Below, piece after piece: positions 7,694 to 16,219 of a stretch of 51,820 nt of DNA. Made by a program: the position numbers and the translations under genes. The notes under the pieces were generated by a model. The model ran no database searches. It was not told the origin of the DNA and worked only from the letters and a program-made list of their open reading frames with translations. The DNA comes from Pseudomonas sp. TH10 (GTDB lineage: Bacteria; Pseudomonadota; Gammaproteobacteria; Pseudomonadales; Pseudomonadaceae), in contig NZ_JAEKEG010000019.1 in the NCBI RefSeq assembly GCF_016651255.1, positions 1-51,820 on the forward strand, in the 5' to 3' direction. Numbering within the stretch: the first letter of the stretch is position 1; every line of letters starts with the position of its first letter.

Positions 7694-8674
7694 ATGCGCA
7701 CTGTATTTTTGCGTCGTGGTCTGGTCGCTCTGTTTGCTGCGGCTGTCACCTTCGGCGCCATCACTCAAGCTCAAGCCGAGACATTGCGGATCGGTTATCA
7801 GAAATACGGCACGCTGGTGCTGCTCAAAGCCAAGGGCACCCTGGAAAAACGTCTGGCCGCCCAAGGCGTCGACGTGCAATGGACTGAATTCCCCGGCGGC
7901 CCGCAATTGCTCGAAGGCCTCAACGTCGGTTCGATCGATTTCGGCGTGACCGGCGAAACCCCTCCCGTGTTTGCCCAGGCTGCTGGCGCTGATTTGCTCT
8001 ACGTCGCCTACGAGCCGCCGGCGCCGAACAGCGAAGCGATCCTCGTGCCGAAAGACTCGCCGATCAAATCGGTGGCTGATCTCAAAGGCAAGAAAGTCGT
8101 GCTGAACAAAGGCTCCAACGTTCACTACCTGCTGGTACGTGCACTGGAAGACGCCGGCCTCAAATACACCGACATTCAAACCGTCTTCCTGCCGCCGGCC
8201 GATGCCCGCGCCGCGTTCGAGCGTGGCAGCGTCGACGCCTGGGTTATCTGGGATCCGTACCAGGCCGCCGCCGAGAAACAACTGCAAGCGCACACCCTGC
8301 GCGACGGTAAAGGCATCGTCGACAACCACCAGTTCTATCTCGCGACCAAGCCTTACGCACAGAAAAATCCCGAGGTGATCAAGGCCCTCGTCGAGGAAGT
8401 GCGCGCCGTCGGCGAGTGGTCGAAAGCCAACCCTCAAGAGGTCACCGAACAGGTCGCGCCACTGCTCGGCCTGCCGGCAGACATCACCCTGACGTCGGTG
8501 AAACGCCAGGGCTACGGCGCGCTGTTCCTGACCCCGGAAGTGGTCGCCGCGCAACAGAAAATCGCTGACACGTTCTTCCAGCTCAAGCTGATTCCCAAGC
8601 CGCTGAGCATCAAGGATGTGATCTGGACACCACCGGCCGCTGTGGCCCAAAGCTCGGCCACCCAAGCCCAGTAA
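7694..8674 (+). CDS. ssuA: Aliphatic sulfonate ABC transporter substrate-binding protein SsuA
   Basis: Periplasmic receptor for alkanesulfonates. The frame is open from 7589, but the ATG at 7694 is preferred because it follows AAAGGAGAGCG and begins a proper signal peptide (residues 1-28, ending TQAQA before [11 protein letters not shown]). The 326-residue product has normal SsuA size, with [20 protein letters not shown] in the first lobe and [17 protein letters not shown] near the hinge. It is followed 25 bp later by ssuD. It is homologous to, but clearly distinct from, the lone TauA at 1531-2517. Confidence 0.95.
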   Translation: MRTVFLRRGLVALFAAAVTFGAITQAQAETLRIGYQKYGTLVLLKAKGTLEKRLAAQGVDVQWTEFPGGPQLLEGLNVGSIDFGVTGETPPVFAQAAGADLLYVAYEPPAPNSEAILVPKDSPIKSVADLKGKKVVLNKGSNVHYLLVRALEDAGLKYTDIQTVFLPPADARAAFERGSVDAWVIWDPYQAAAEKQLQAHTLRDGKGIVDNHQFYLATKPYAQKNPEVIKALVEEVRAVGEWSKANPQEVTEQVAPLLGLPADITLTSVKRQGYGALFLTPEVVAAQQKIADTFFQLKLIPKPLSIKDVIWTPPAAVAQSSATQAQ

Positions 8675-8699
8675 TTCGAATCCCCAAGGAGACCACTCC

Positions 8700-9848
8700 A
8701 TGAGCCTCAATATCTTCTGGTTCCTGCCTACCCACGGTGACGGCCATTACCTTGGCACCGCCGAAGGCGCTCGCGCCGTCGACCACGGTTATCTGCAACA
8801 GGTCGCGCAAGCGGCGGATCGTCTGGGCTTCGGTGGCGTGCTGATTCCTACCGGCCGCTCCTGCGAAGACTCGTGGCTGGTGGCGGCGTCGCTGATCCCG
8901 GTGACCCAGCGCCTGAAGTTTCTGGTTGCCCTGCGCCCCGGGATCATTTCCCCGACAGTAGCAGCGCGCCAGGCCGCGACGCTGGATCGCCTGTCCGGTG
9001 GTCGTGCGCTGTTCAATCTGGTGACTGGCGGTGACCCGGAAGAATTGGCCGGCGACGGACTGTTTCTCAGCCACGAAGAGCGCTATCAGGCCTCGGTGGA
9101 ATTCACGCGTATCTGGCGTCGTGTGCTGGAAGGCGAAACCGTTGACTACGACGGCCAGCACATCAGCGTGAAGGGCGCCAAATTGCTCTATCCGCCAATC
9201 CAGCAACCGCGTCCGCCGCTGTACTTCGGCGGCTCGTCAGAAGCGGCGCAGGACTTGGCCGCCGAACAAGTGGAAATGGTCCTGACCTGGGGCGAGCCGC
9301 CTGCAGCGGTTGCCGAGAAGATTGCACAGGTTCGCGCCAAAGCCGCCAAGCTCGGCCGCACCGTACGCTTCGGCATTCGTCTGCATGTGATCGTCCGCGA
9401 AACCAACGCCGAAGCGTGGCAAGCCGCAGATCGGCTGATCTCGCATCTGGACGACGAGACCATCGCTCGTGCTCAAGCCTCGCTGGCGCGCTTTGATTCG
9501 GTTGGCCAGCAGCGCATGGCGGCACTGCACGGTGGCAGCCGCGATAACCTCGAAGTCAGTCCTAATCTGTGGGCCGGTGTTGGCCTGGTGCGCGGCGGTG
9601 CCGGCACGGCACTGGTGGGCGATGGTCCAACCGTGGCGGCTCGCGTGAAGGAATACGCAGACCTGGGCATCGACACCTTCATCTTCTCCGGTTATCCACA
9701 CCTCGAAGAGTCGTATCGCGTCGCTGAACTGTTGTTCCCGCACCTCGACATCGAGCGTCCGGAACTGCCGAAAAGCGCCGGTTACGTCAGCCCGTTCGGC
9801 GAGATGGTCGCCAACGACATTCTTCCCAAAGCCGCGTCGCAGAGCTGA
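8700..9848 (+). CDS. ssuD: FMNH2-dependent alkanesulfonate monooxygenase SsuD
   Basis: Cleaves the C-S bond of alkanesulfonates with O2 and FMNH2, releasing sulfite and an aldehyde. The 382-residue product belongs to the bacterial-luciferase-like flavin monooxygenases: [20 protein letters not shown] at the N-terminus, the [21 protein letters not shown] core strand and [14 protein letters not shown]. It is complete, starts after CAAGGAG, and lies between ssuA and ssuC. Its product sulfite feeds cysteine synthesis. Confidence 0.97.
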   Translation: MSLNIFWFLPTHGDGHYLGTAEGARAVDHGYLQQVAQAADRLGFGGVLIPTGRSCEDSWLVAASLIPVTQRLKFLVALRPGIISPTVAARQAATLDRLSGGRALFNLVTGGDPEELAGDGLFLSHEERYQASVEFTRIWRRVLEGETVDYDGQHISVKGAKLLYPPIQQPRPPLYFGGSSEAAQDLAAEQVEMVLTWGEPPAAVAEKIAQVRAKAAKLGRTVRFGIRLHVIVRETNAEAWQAADRLISHLDDETIARAQASLARFDSVGQQRMAALHGGSRDNLEVSPNLWAGVGLVRGGAGTALVGDGPTVAARVKEYADLGIDTFIFSGYPHLEESYRVAELLFPHLDIERPELPKSAGYVSPFGEMVANDILPKAASQS

Positions 9849-9856
9849 GGCGCGCC

Positions 9857-10639
9857 ATGAAGAAAATCATCCACAGCCTTGCGCCCTGGGCGTTGCCGGT
9901 GTTGTTGCTGGCGGTGTGGCAGTTGTCCGTGTCCGCCGGTTGGTTGTCGACGCGGATTCTGCCGGCACCGGTGGCGGTGATCGAGGCAGGCGTCAGTCTG
10001 GTGCGCAGCGGCGAAATCTGGACGCACCTGGCGATCAGCGGCTGGCGCGCGGCCCTCGGCTTCACCATCGGCGGCAGCATCGGTCTGGTGCTGGGTTTCA
10101 TCACGGGCCTGTCGAAGTGGGGCGAGCGCCTGCTCGACAGTTCGGTGCAGATGGTGCGCAACGTGCCGCACCTGGCGCTGATTCCTCTGGTCATCCTGTG
10201 GTTTGGCATCGATGAGTCTGCGAAGATTTTCCTGGTGGCGTTGGGCACGTTGTTCCCGATCTACCTCAACACGTATCACGGCATCCGCTACGTCGATCCG
10301 GCGCTGGTGGAGATGGCACGCAGTTACGGTTTGTCCGGTTTCAGCCTGTTCCGCCAGGTGATCCTGCCGGGCGCACTGCCTTCGATCCTGGTCGGTGTGC
10401 GCTTCGCCCTGGGCTTTATGTGGCTGACGCTGATCGTCGCCGAAACCATTTCGGCCAGTTCCGGCATCGGCTATCTGGCGATGAACGCCCGCGAGTTTTT
10501 GCAGACCGACGTGGTGGTGCTGGCGATCCTGCTTTACGCGGTGCTCGGCAAACTCGCCGACCTCGCAGCCCGTGGACTTGAACGTGTGTGGTTACGCTGG
10601 CATCCGGCTTATCAGGTTGCCAAGGGAGGTGCGGCATGA
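9857..10639 (+). CDS. ssuC: Sulfonate ABC transporter permease SsuC
   Basis: Inner-membrane permease of 260 residues with about six transmembrane helices. The cytoplasmic EAA-type loop that contacts the ATPase is visible as [20 protein letters not shown] at residues about 150-169. It starts 8 bp after ssuD, and its stop overlaps the ssuB start (ATGA), so the two are translationally coupled. The gene is intact. Confidence 0.96.
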   Translation: MKKIIHSLAPWALPVLLLAVWQLSVSAGWLSTRILPAPVAVIEAGVSLVRSGEIWTHLAISGWRAALGFTIGGSIGLVLGFITGLSKWGERLLDSSVQMVRNVPHLALIPLVILWFGIDESAKIFLVALGTLFPIYLNTYHGIRYVDPALVEMARSYGLSGFSLFRQVILPGALPSILVGVRFALGFMWLTLIVAETISASSGIGYLAMNAREFLQTDVVVLAILLYAVLGKLADLAARGLERVWLRWHPAYQVAKGGAA

Positions 10640-11441
10640 CCGCTCAACAACCTCCACGCCTGCTGCGCGGGATTCCGCTGGCAGTGCGCAACCTGCAGAA
10701 AACCTTCGGCGCACGGCAAGTGCTGCGCGACATCGATCTGCACATTCCGGCGGGGCAATTCGTCGCCGTAGTCGGGCGCAGTGGCTGCGGCAAAAGCACT
10801 TTGCTGCGCTTGCTCGCCGGCCTCGATCAACCGACTGGCGGCGACTTGCTGGCGGGTTCGGCGCCTTTGAGCGCTGCGCTGGAAGACACCCGCTTGATGT
10901 TCCAGGAAGCGCGTCTGCTGCCGTGGAAAAAGTTATCGACAACGTTGGCCTAGGGCTCAAGGGCAACTGGCGGCCACAAGCACTGGACGCGTTGGAGTCG
11001 GTTGGCCTGGCCGATCGCGCCAACGAATGGCCAGCCGCGTTGTCCGGCGGGCAGAAGCAGCGTGTTGCGCTGGCTCGGGCGCTGATTCATCAGCCGCGGC
11101 TGCTGTTGCTCGACGAACCGCTCGGCGCACTTGACGCGCTGACCCGCATTGAAATGCAGCAACTGATCGAACGTCTCTGGCAGCAGCACGGCTTTACCGT
11201 GTTGCTGGTGACCCACGACGTCAGCGAAGCGGTGGCGATTGCCGACCGCGTCATCCTGATCGAAGAGGGTGAAGTCGGCCTCGACCTCCACGTGGAACTA
11301 CCGCGCCCTCGGGTTCGCGGTTCCCACCGGCTGGCGGCGCTGGAGACCGAAGTCCTCAACCGCGTGCTGTCACTGCCCGGCGAGCCGCCGGAACCGGAAC
11401 CTGTTTCACCATTGCCCACGCAATTGCGTTGGGCGCAATAA
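10636..11441 (+). pseudogene. ssuB: Sulfonate ABC transporter ATPase SsuB, split by a frameshift
   Basis: ATPase of the sulfonate importer. The first frame (10636-10953) encodes residues 1-105 with Walker [10 protein letters not shown] and the Q-loop [11 protein letters not shown]. The second frame runs on to 11441 with VIDNVGLGL, the signature LSGGQKQR, Walker [13 protein letters not shown] and the switch VTHD. Joining them needs one extra A in the five-A run at 10927-10931 (TGG AAA AAA GTT instead of TGG AAA AAG TTA), giving 268 residues, a normal length. As read, the protein stops before its signature motif and would be inactive. Sequencing error, real mutation or -1 slippage on the A-run are all possible; a sequence error seems most likely because similar lesions recur across the window. 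Confidence 0.9.
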
Positions 11442-11471
11442 CTCACCTTATCCAACGACAGGAACAACCTC

Positions 11472-11687
11472 ATGACTATCAAGGCCATCAACGTTCGTAA
11501 TCAGTTCAAAGGCTCGATCAAGGAAATCGTGCTGGGCGACGTGCTGTCGGAAATCGACGTGCAGACCGCTTCGGGCATCGTCACTTCAGTCATCACCACT
11601 CGTTCTGTCAAAGAGCTTGAGCTGGTGGTGGGCAGTGAAGTGATCGCGTTCGTGAAATCCACCGAGGTGTCGATCGCCAAGTTGTAA
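11472..11687 (+). CDS. ssuF: Molybdopterin-binding-like (TOBE/Mop) protein SsuF
   Basis: Small 71-residue single-TOBE protein (SIKEIVLGDVLSEIDVQTASGIVTSVIT, then EVIAFVKSTEVSIAKL), the Mop fold that binds oxyanions such as molybdate. In Pseudomonas it is the last gene of ssuEADCBF and is needed for growth on some sulfonates and sulfate esters, though its biochemical role is not settled. It follows ssuB by 30 bp with an AGGAACAACC ribosome site, and a terminator follows. Confidence 0.93.
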   Translation: MTIKAINVRNQFKGSIKEIVLGDVLSEIDVQTASGIVTSVITTRSVKELELVVGSEVIAFVKSTEVSIAKL

Positions 11688-11703
11688 AGGGCGTGCACTG
11701 CGC

Positions 11704-11736
11704 ACAACCCCGGAGGGTGTGAGCCCTTCGGGTTTT
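11704..11736 (+). terminator. Terminator of the ssu operon
   Basis: Arms AACCCCGGAGGG and CCCTTCGGGTT pair with small bulges around TGTGAG and run into TTTTT, 17 bp after the ssuF stop. Confidence 0.75.
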
Positions 11737-11770
11737 TGTGTGCGTGATTCAGTGGAGTCAGCGGTGTGGC

Positions 11771-11862
11771 CATCGCGGGCAAGCCCGCTCCCACAGGTTG
11801 ATGTGTCACTTACAAAATCTGTGTTCGCTGGAGATTCTTGTGGGAGCGGGCTGGCCCGCGAT
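11771..11862. repeat. REPIN-like paired inverted repeat
   Basis: Two copies of a GC-rich palindromic unit in opposite orientation: CATCGCGGGCAAGCCCGCTC at the left and its near reverse complement at the right, separated by about 35 bp. This is the typical REP doublet of the P. fluorescens group. It lies between the ssu operon and the convergent TetR gene. Confidence 0.8.
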
Positions 11863-11887
11863 GAGGCCAGCATGACACGTGCCGTAG

Positions 11888-12526
11888 TCAGATTGAGTGA
11901 GCGCGCTTGGGCATATAAGGCGGCAGATAAAGCCCCAGATACGCATCAAACACCCGCATCCCTTCCTCAGCCATGCGCGGCGTGATCTGCCCATGCTGCT
12001 GCACCGAACGCGCATACACCCGATCCCCCAGCTCCATCGCCAGCGCAAACACATCGACATCACTCGGCAACTTCGGCAGTTCGAAGTGATGATCGAAAAG
12101 CTTGTGCATCAGTTCGCCCAGCTCGATGTCGTGTTGGCGGTCGGCCTGGGTGACTTCGGTCAGGCCGTGCTGGGCAAGAATCAATTGTCGGGCGGCGGCG
12201 TCGTCGCTGTAGATGTCGAGCATGCGCTGCTCCACCAGGCGTGACAGGTCGCGCCAGCCGCTGAGGGCGTTGTGGTCGATGGGGGCTTGCAGGCATGCCC
12301 GGAAAGCGGCGTGGACGTCGGCCGTCAGCGCTTCGAGCAAGGACGGTACGCTGGCGAAAAAGTGATACACCGAGGACGGCGGGATTTCGGCGCGCTCGGC
12401 CACGCTGTAGATCGACAGGCTGCCCACGCCTTCGGCGGCCAGCAGCGTACGGGCGGCGTCGAGTATGGAATCGATCCGCGCCTGGCTGCGGGCGCGAGGT
12501 TTGCGGACGGTGGCGGTGCGCGTCAT
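11888..12526 (-). CDS. TetR-family transcriptional regulator
   Basis: A 212-residue TetR-type repressor. The N-terminal helix-turn-helix domain spans about residues 17-63 (ARIDSILDAARTLLAAEGVG... AERAEIPPSSVYHFFASVPSLLEAL); the rest is a helical ligand domain. The frame is open further upstream to 12706, but that part runs through the repeats at 12595-12751. The ATG at 12526 follows AGGAGTCTCCA, so it is taken as the start. It is transcribed in the same direction as spuI but separated from it by a terminator and repeats. Its target is unknown; spuI or the ssu genes are candidates by position only. Confidence 0.85.
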   Translation of the reverse strand: MTRTATVRKPRARSQARIDSILDAARTLLAAEGVGSLSIYSVAERAEIPPSSVYHFFASVPSLLEALTADVHAAFRACLQAPIDHNALSGWRDLSRLVEQRMLDIYSDDAAARQLILAQHGLTEVTQADRQHDIELGELMHKLFDHHFELPKLPSDVDVFALAMELGDRVYARSVQQHGQITPRMAEEGMRVFDAYLGLYLPPYMPKRAHSI

Positions 12527-12594
12527 TGGAGACTCCTGCGGGGCAGGGGGCATTGTACGAGCCGGGTGATGTGTTGTCTTGTCGGCCGCCATCG

Positions 12595-12751
12595 CTGGCA
12601 AGCCAGCTCCCACAAGGATTTCCAGCGAAACACACATTTTGTGTGCGGCAAGTGACTTGTGGGAGCTGGCAAGCCAGCTCTCAAGGATTTCCAGCGAAAC
12701 ACTCATTTTGTGTACGGCAAGTGACTTGTGGGAGCTGGCTTGCCAGCGATC
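12595..12751. repeat. Tandem 70-bp repeat made of palindromic units
   Basis: A unit beginning CTGGCAAGCCAGCTC and ending GTGACTTGTGGGAG occurs twice in direct tandem (12595-12664 and 12665-12733, 70 and 69 bp), then a partial third begins CTGGCTTGCCAG. Each junction is the palindrome CTGGCAAGCCAG or its CTGGCTTGCCAG variant. It looks like a REP doublet whose spacer and arm have been duplicated. Confidence 0.85.
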
Positions 12752-12767
12752 CGCCGCAGGCGGCCAT

Positions 12768-12809
12768 AAAAAAACGCCGTTGGCTGAATCAGCCGACGGC
12801 GTTTTTTTT
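12768..12809 (-). terminator. Strong bidirectional terminator after spuI
   Basis: A-run, stem ACGCCGT-T-GGCT / AGCC-G-ACGGCGT around GAATC, then eight T. It lies 14 bp after the spuI stop (reading leftward) and has T-tracts on both strands. Confidence 0.9.
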
Positions 12810-12823
12810 GCAGCTACATCCGC

Positions 12824-14200
12824 TTAAACGGTATGCAGGTACCAGTTGTACTCAAGGTCGGAGATGGAGTGTTCGAACTCCTCCAGCTCGCTTTCCTTGC
12901 AGGCGACGAAGATATCGATGTATTTCGGATCGATGTACTTGGCCATCACCTCGCTGTCGTCCAGCTCACGCAAGGCATCGCGCAAGTTGTTCGGCAGGCT
13001 CTGCTCGTTCTGCTCGTAGCTGTTGCCTTCGACGGGCGCGCCCGGCTCGATCTTGTTGGTCAGGCCGTGGTGCACGCCTGCAAGAACAGAAGCCATCAAC
13101 AGATACGGGTTGGCATCGGCACCGGCTACACGATGCTCGATACGCACGGCATCGGAAGAACCAGTCGGTACGCGAATCGCCACGGTGCGGTTGTCCAGGC
13201 CCCAGCACGGCGAGTTCGGCACGTAGAACTGAGCGCCGAAACGACGGTAGGAGTTGACGTTCGGGCAGAGGAAAGCCATCTGCGCGGGCAGGGTCTCGAG
13301 CACACCGCCGATCGCGTGACGCAGCGCGGCGTTCTGCTCGGGATCCTCGCTGGCAAAAATGTTTTTGCCTTCTTTATCCAGAATCGAAATGTGTACGTGC
13401 AGACCATTACCTGCCTGGCCCGGGTACGGCTTGGCCATGAAGGTGGTGTCCATTTCATGGTCGTAGGCGATGTTCTTGATCAGACGCTTGAGCAGTACCG
13501 CGTAGTCGCACGCCTTGATCGGGTCGGCGACGTGGTGCAGGTTCACTTCGAACTGCGCCGGGGCACTTTCCTTGACGATGGCGTCGGCCGGGATGCCTTG
13601 CTCTTTGGCACCTTCCAGAATGTCCTGGAGGCAGTCGACGTATTCGTCGAGGTCGTCGATCAGGTAGACCTGCGTCGAGTGCGGACGTTTACCGGAGATC
13701 GGCGAGCGTGGCGGCTGCGGACGGCCGTTCACGTTTTCCTGGTCGATCAGGTAGAACTCGAGTTCGAATGCGGCGCAGATGGTCAAACCGAGCTCGTCAA
13801 ACTTTGCAACAACTTGACGGAGCACTTCGCGCGGATCGGCGAAGAAAGGGTCGCCTTCGAGTTCGTGCATGGTCATCAACAGTTGCGCGGTAGGGCGCTT
13901 CTGCCATGGCTCGTTGCACAGGGTATCGGGGATTGGATAGCAGATACGATCGGCGTCGCCGATGTCCAGGCCCAGGCCGGTGCTTTCCACCGTCGAACCA
14001 TTGATATCCAGAGCAAATAGAGAGGCCGGCAGGTTGATGCCTTTCTCGTAAACCTTGTGGAGGCTGGTGCGTTCGATGCGCTTGCCGCGCACCACACCAT
14101 TCATATCCGCAATCAGAAGGTCAACGTACAGAACCTCAGGATGTTCCTTAAGGAACGCGTTCGCTTCGTTAAGCTGAACGGCACGCGGGGGTACCGACAT
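12824..14200 (-). CDS. spuI: Gamma-glutamylpolyamine synthetase (glutamine-synthetase family) SpuI
   Basis: ATP-dependent ligase that attaches glutamate to an amino group of putrescine or another polyamine, opening the gamma-glutamyl pathway. The 458-residue product has the class-I glutamine-synthetase-like core: YVDLLIADMNGVVRGKRI near the N-terminus, AAFELEFYLID in the metal site, QAGNGLHVHISILDK, and the nucleotide/glutamate segment EHRVAGADANPYLLMA. True GlnA sequences lack this N-terminal pattern. It is divergent from the spuA remnant and spuBCDEFGH, as in P. aeruginosa. The start is the ATG at 14200. A 23-bp dyad lies 22-44 nt upstream. Which polyamine it prefers cannot be read from the sequence. 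Confidence 0.92.
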   Translation of the reverse strand: MSVPPRAVQLNEANAFLKEHPEVLYVDLLIADMNGVVRGKRIERTSLHKVYEKGINLPASLFALDINGSTVESTGLGLDIGDADRICYPIPDTLCNEPWQKRPTAQLLMTMHELEGDPFFADPREVLRQVVAKFDELGLTICAAFELEFYLIDQENVNGRPQPPRSPISGKRPHSTQVYLIDDLDEYVDCLQDILEGAKEQGIPADAIVKESAPAQFEVNLHHVADPIKACDYAVLLKRLIKNIAYDHEMDTTFMAKPYPGQAGNGLHVHISILDKEGKNIFASEDPEQNAALRHAIGGVLETLPAQMAFLCPNVNSYRRFGAQFYVPNSPCWGLDNRTVAIRVPTGSSDAVRIEHRVAGADANPYLLMASVLAGVHHGLTNKIEPGAPVEGNSYEQNEQSLPNNLRDALRELDDSEVMAKYIDPKYIDIFVACKESELEEFEHSISDLEYNWYLHTV

Positions 14201-14221
14201 GATGCAACACCTTTGTTGTTA

Positions 14222-14244
14222 AAAATATCAATCATTGATCTTTT
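14222..14244. promoter_or_regulatory. AT-rich dyad upstream of spuI, possible operator
   Basis: ATCAAT-C-ATTGAT is a perfect 13-bp dyad, flanked by AAAA on one side and TTTT on the other with one unmatched base between, giving 23 bp of near-perfect symmetry. It sits just before the spuI start, where a repressor such as the polyamine regulator PauR could act; that link is a guess. Confidence 0.5.
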
Positions 14245-14478
14245 CTGGTTTCAGTCAACCCGAACGGCCTGCCGAAGTCAAGCGAGGCCTTTTTTGCCCT
14301 AAAAAAGCGCCGCGAGGGCATTTATGGGGCACTTTGAGGCGCTTTTCAGTCATTGAGACGCTTGCCACCCGCAGGCTTGAGCAGGCCGTGTTGTATTTTT
14401 TACGGGGGTGTTGTGTAAAAAAATGAACAAGGCTAAGCTCCGATCAAACCCATAACAGCAATAATACCGGGGTGCTTC
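14245..14478. other. Non-coding gap between divergent spuI and spuA remnant
   Basis: No gene is seen. It holds AT-rich stretches near 14390-14425 that may contain the promoter of the spuABC transcript. No convincing -35/-10 pair stands out. Confidence 0.4.
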
Positions 14479-14769
14479 ATGTCTCGCCTGCCGTTAATCG
14501 GCATCACCGACTGCTCACGGCAGACCGATCAGCTGGCAGCGTCCGATATTCTGGACGGTCTGGATGGCATTCTCTTTACCGGCTCTGCATCCAATATAGA
14601 ACCGTTTTACTCCAGCGGCCCGTACTTCGTAGCGCAGACTGCCGGTAATTGTGCACGCCTCACCCATACACCTGTTGCCCCACGCTTCTTTCGAGGCGAG
14701 CATTCATGTGCCCGGCAATTGCAAGGGCAATCTGTACCACACGACGCCGATGCGTCAAACAACGCCTGA
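14479..14769 (+). pseudogene. spuA: Remnant of gamma-glutamyl-GABA hydrolase SpuA/PuuD
   Basis: An open frame of 96 codons that keeps pieces of the roughly 250-residue class-I glutamine amidotransferase SpuA. MSRLPLIGITDCSRQ matches the normal start, ASDILDGLDGILFTGSASNIEPF matches the segment normally found about 55-75 residues in, and the end DADASNNA matches the normal Pseudomonas C-terminus. About 30 residues are missing after position 15 and well over 100 later. PVAPRFFRG may be the relic of the PVLGICRG nucleophile loop, with Phe where the catalytic Cys should be; that alignment is loose. The conserved His and Glu of the triad are absent. The product cannot be an active hydrolase. It sits exactly where spuA is expected, between spuI and spuB. 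Confidence 0.85.
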
Positions 14770-14805
14770 CTTATCAGAGTCAGGAGACTCAGCCCAGAGG
14801 CATTT

Positions 14806-16164
14806 ATGAGTAACAACCTCGACCAGCTCACCGATTGGTTGAAAGACCACAAGATCACAGAAGTCGAATGCATGATCGCCGACTTGACCGGTATCACCCG
14901 GGGCAAGATTTCGCCGACCAACAAGTTCATCGCCGAAAAAGGCATGCGCCTGCCCGAGAGCGTGCTGTTGCAGACCGTGACCGGCGACTATGTCGAAGAC
15001 GACATCTATTACGAGCTGCTCGACCCGGCCGACATCGACATGATCTGCCGCCCCGACCAGAACGCTGTGTACATGGTGCCGTGGGCCATCGAGCCGACCG
15101 CCCAGGTGATCCACGACACCTACGACAAGCAAGGCAACCCGATCGAGCTGTCGCCGCGCAACGTCCTCAAGAAAGTCCTCAAGCTCTATGCCGACAAGGG
15201 CTGGCAGCCGATCGTGGCGCCAGAGATGGAGTTCTATCTGACCAAGCGCAGTGACGATCCCGACTATCCGTTGCAGCCGCCAATCGGCCGCTCGGGCCGT
15301 CCGGAAATCGGTCGTCAGTCGTTCTCTATCGAAGCGGCGAACGAATTCGACCCGCTGTTCGAAGACGTCTACGACTGGTGCGAATTGCAGGAGCTGGACC
15401 TCGACACGCTGATCCATGAAGACGGCACGGCGCAGATGGAAATCAACTTCCGTCACGGTGACGCCCTGTCGCTGGCCGACCAGATCCTGGTGTTCAAACG
15501 CACCATGCGTGAAGCCGCACTGAAGCACGACGTGGCCGCGACCTTTATGGCCAAGCCGATGACCGGCGAGCCGGGCAGTGCGATGCACTTGCACCAGAGC
15601 ATCATCGATATCGAAACCGGCAAGAACGTCTTCTCCAATGAAGACGGGACCATGAGCCAGCTGTTCCTGCACCACATCGGCGGTTTGCAGAAACTGATCC
15701 CTGAGCTGTTGCCGTTGTTCGCCCCGAACGTCAACTCGTTCCGCCGCTTCCTGCCAGACACCTCGGCGCCGGTGAACGTGGAGTGGGGCGAAGAAAACCG
15801 CACCGTGGGCCTGCGCGTACCGGATGCCGGCCCGCAGAACCGTCGGGTGGAAAACCGCCTGCCGGGCGCCGACGCCAACCCTTATCTGGCGATTGCCGCG
15901 AGCCTGCTCTGCGGTTACATCGGCATGGTCGAGGGCCTCAACCCGAGCGCGCCTGTGGTTGGCCGTGGTTACGAGCGCCGCAACCTGCGCCTGCCGTTGA
16001 CCATCGAAGACGCACTGGAGCGTATGGAAAACAGCACCACCGTCGAGAAATACCTCGGCAAGACTTTCATCACAGGCTACGTCGCGGTCAAGCGGGCCGA
16101 GCATGAAAACTTCAAGCGCGTGATCAGTTCGTGGGAGCGTGAGTACCTGCTCTTCGCCGTCTGA
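14806..16164 (+). CDS. spuB: Gamma-glutamylpolyamine synthetase (glutamine-synthetase family) SpuB
   Basis: Second polyamine-glutamate ligase, 452 residues. Its motifs match spuI but the sequence is distinct: VECMIADLTGITRGKISP at the start, VAPEMEFYLTKRSDD in the metal site, PGSAMHLHQSIIDIETGKN, and ENRLPGADANPYLAIA near the end. It begins 36 bp after the spuA remnant stop, following AGGAGACTCAGCCCAGAGGC. Two such ligases in one cluster are normal for Pseudomonas and are thought to share putrescine, cadaverine and other substrates. It is followed by spuC in the same transcript. Confidence 0.93.
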   Translation: MSNNLDQLTDWLKDHKITEVECMIADLTGITRGKISPTNKFIAEKGMRLPESVLLQTVTGDYVEDDIYYELLDPADIDMICRPDQNAVYMVPWAIEPTAQVIHDTYDKQGNPIELSPRNVLKKVLKLYADKGWQPIVAPEMEFYLTKRSDDPDYPLQPPIGRSGRPEIGRQSFSIEAANEFDPLFEDVYDWCELQELDLDTLIHEDGTAQMEINFRHGDALSLADQILVFKRTMREAALKHDVAATFMAKPMTGEPGSAMHLHQSIIDIETGKNVFSNEDGTMSQLFLHHIGGLQKLIPELLPLFAPNVNSFRRFLPDTSAPVNVEWGEENRTVGLRVPDAGPQNRRVENRLPGADANPYLAIAASLLCGYIGMVEGLNPSAPVVGRGYERRNLRLPLTIEDALERMENSTTVEKYLGKTFITGYVAVKRAEHENFKRVISSWEREYLLFAV

Positions 16165-16219
16165 TACGCCGGGCGCGGCCTCACAAGCCGCGCCTTCACC
16201 GATAACAAGGAGAATTGGC

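Noticed and set aside
12527-12706. An extended N-terminus of the TetR gene.
   Set aside because: The added residues come from the tandem repeats; the ATG at 12526 has a good ribosome site and starts a normal TetR protein.
14479-14769. The 96-codon frame as a new small protein gene.
   Set aside because: Its start, inner block and C-terminus all match pieces of SpuA/PuuD in order, so a decayed spuA explains it better.
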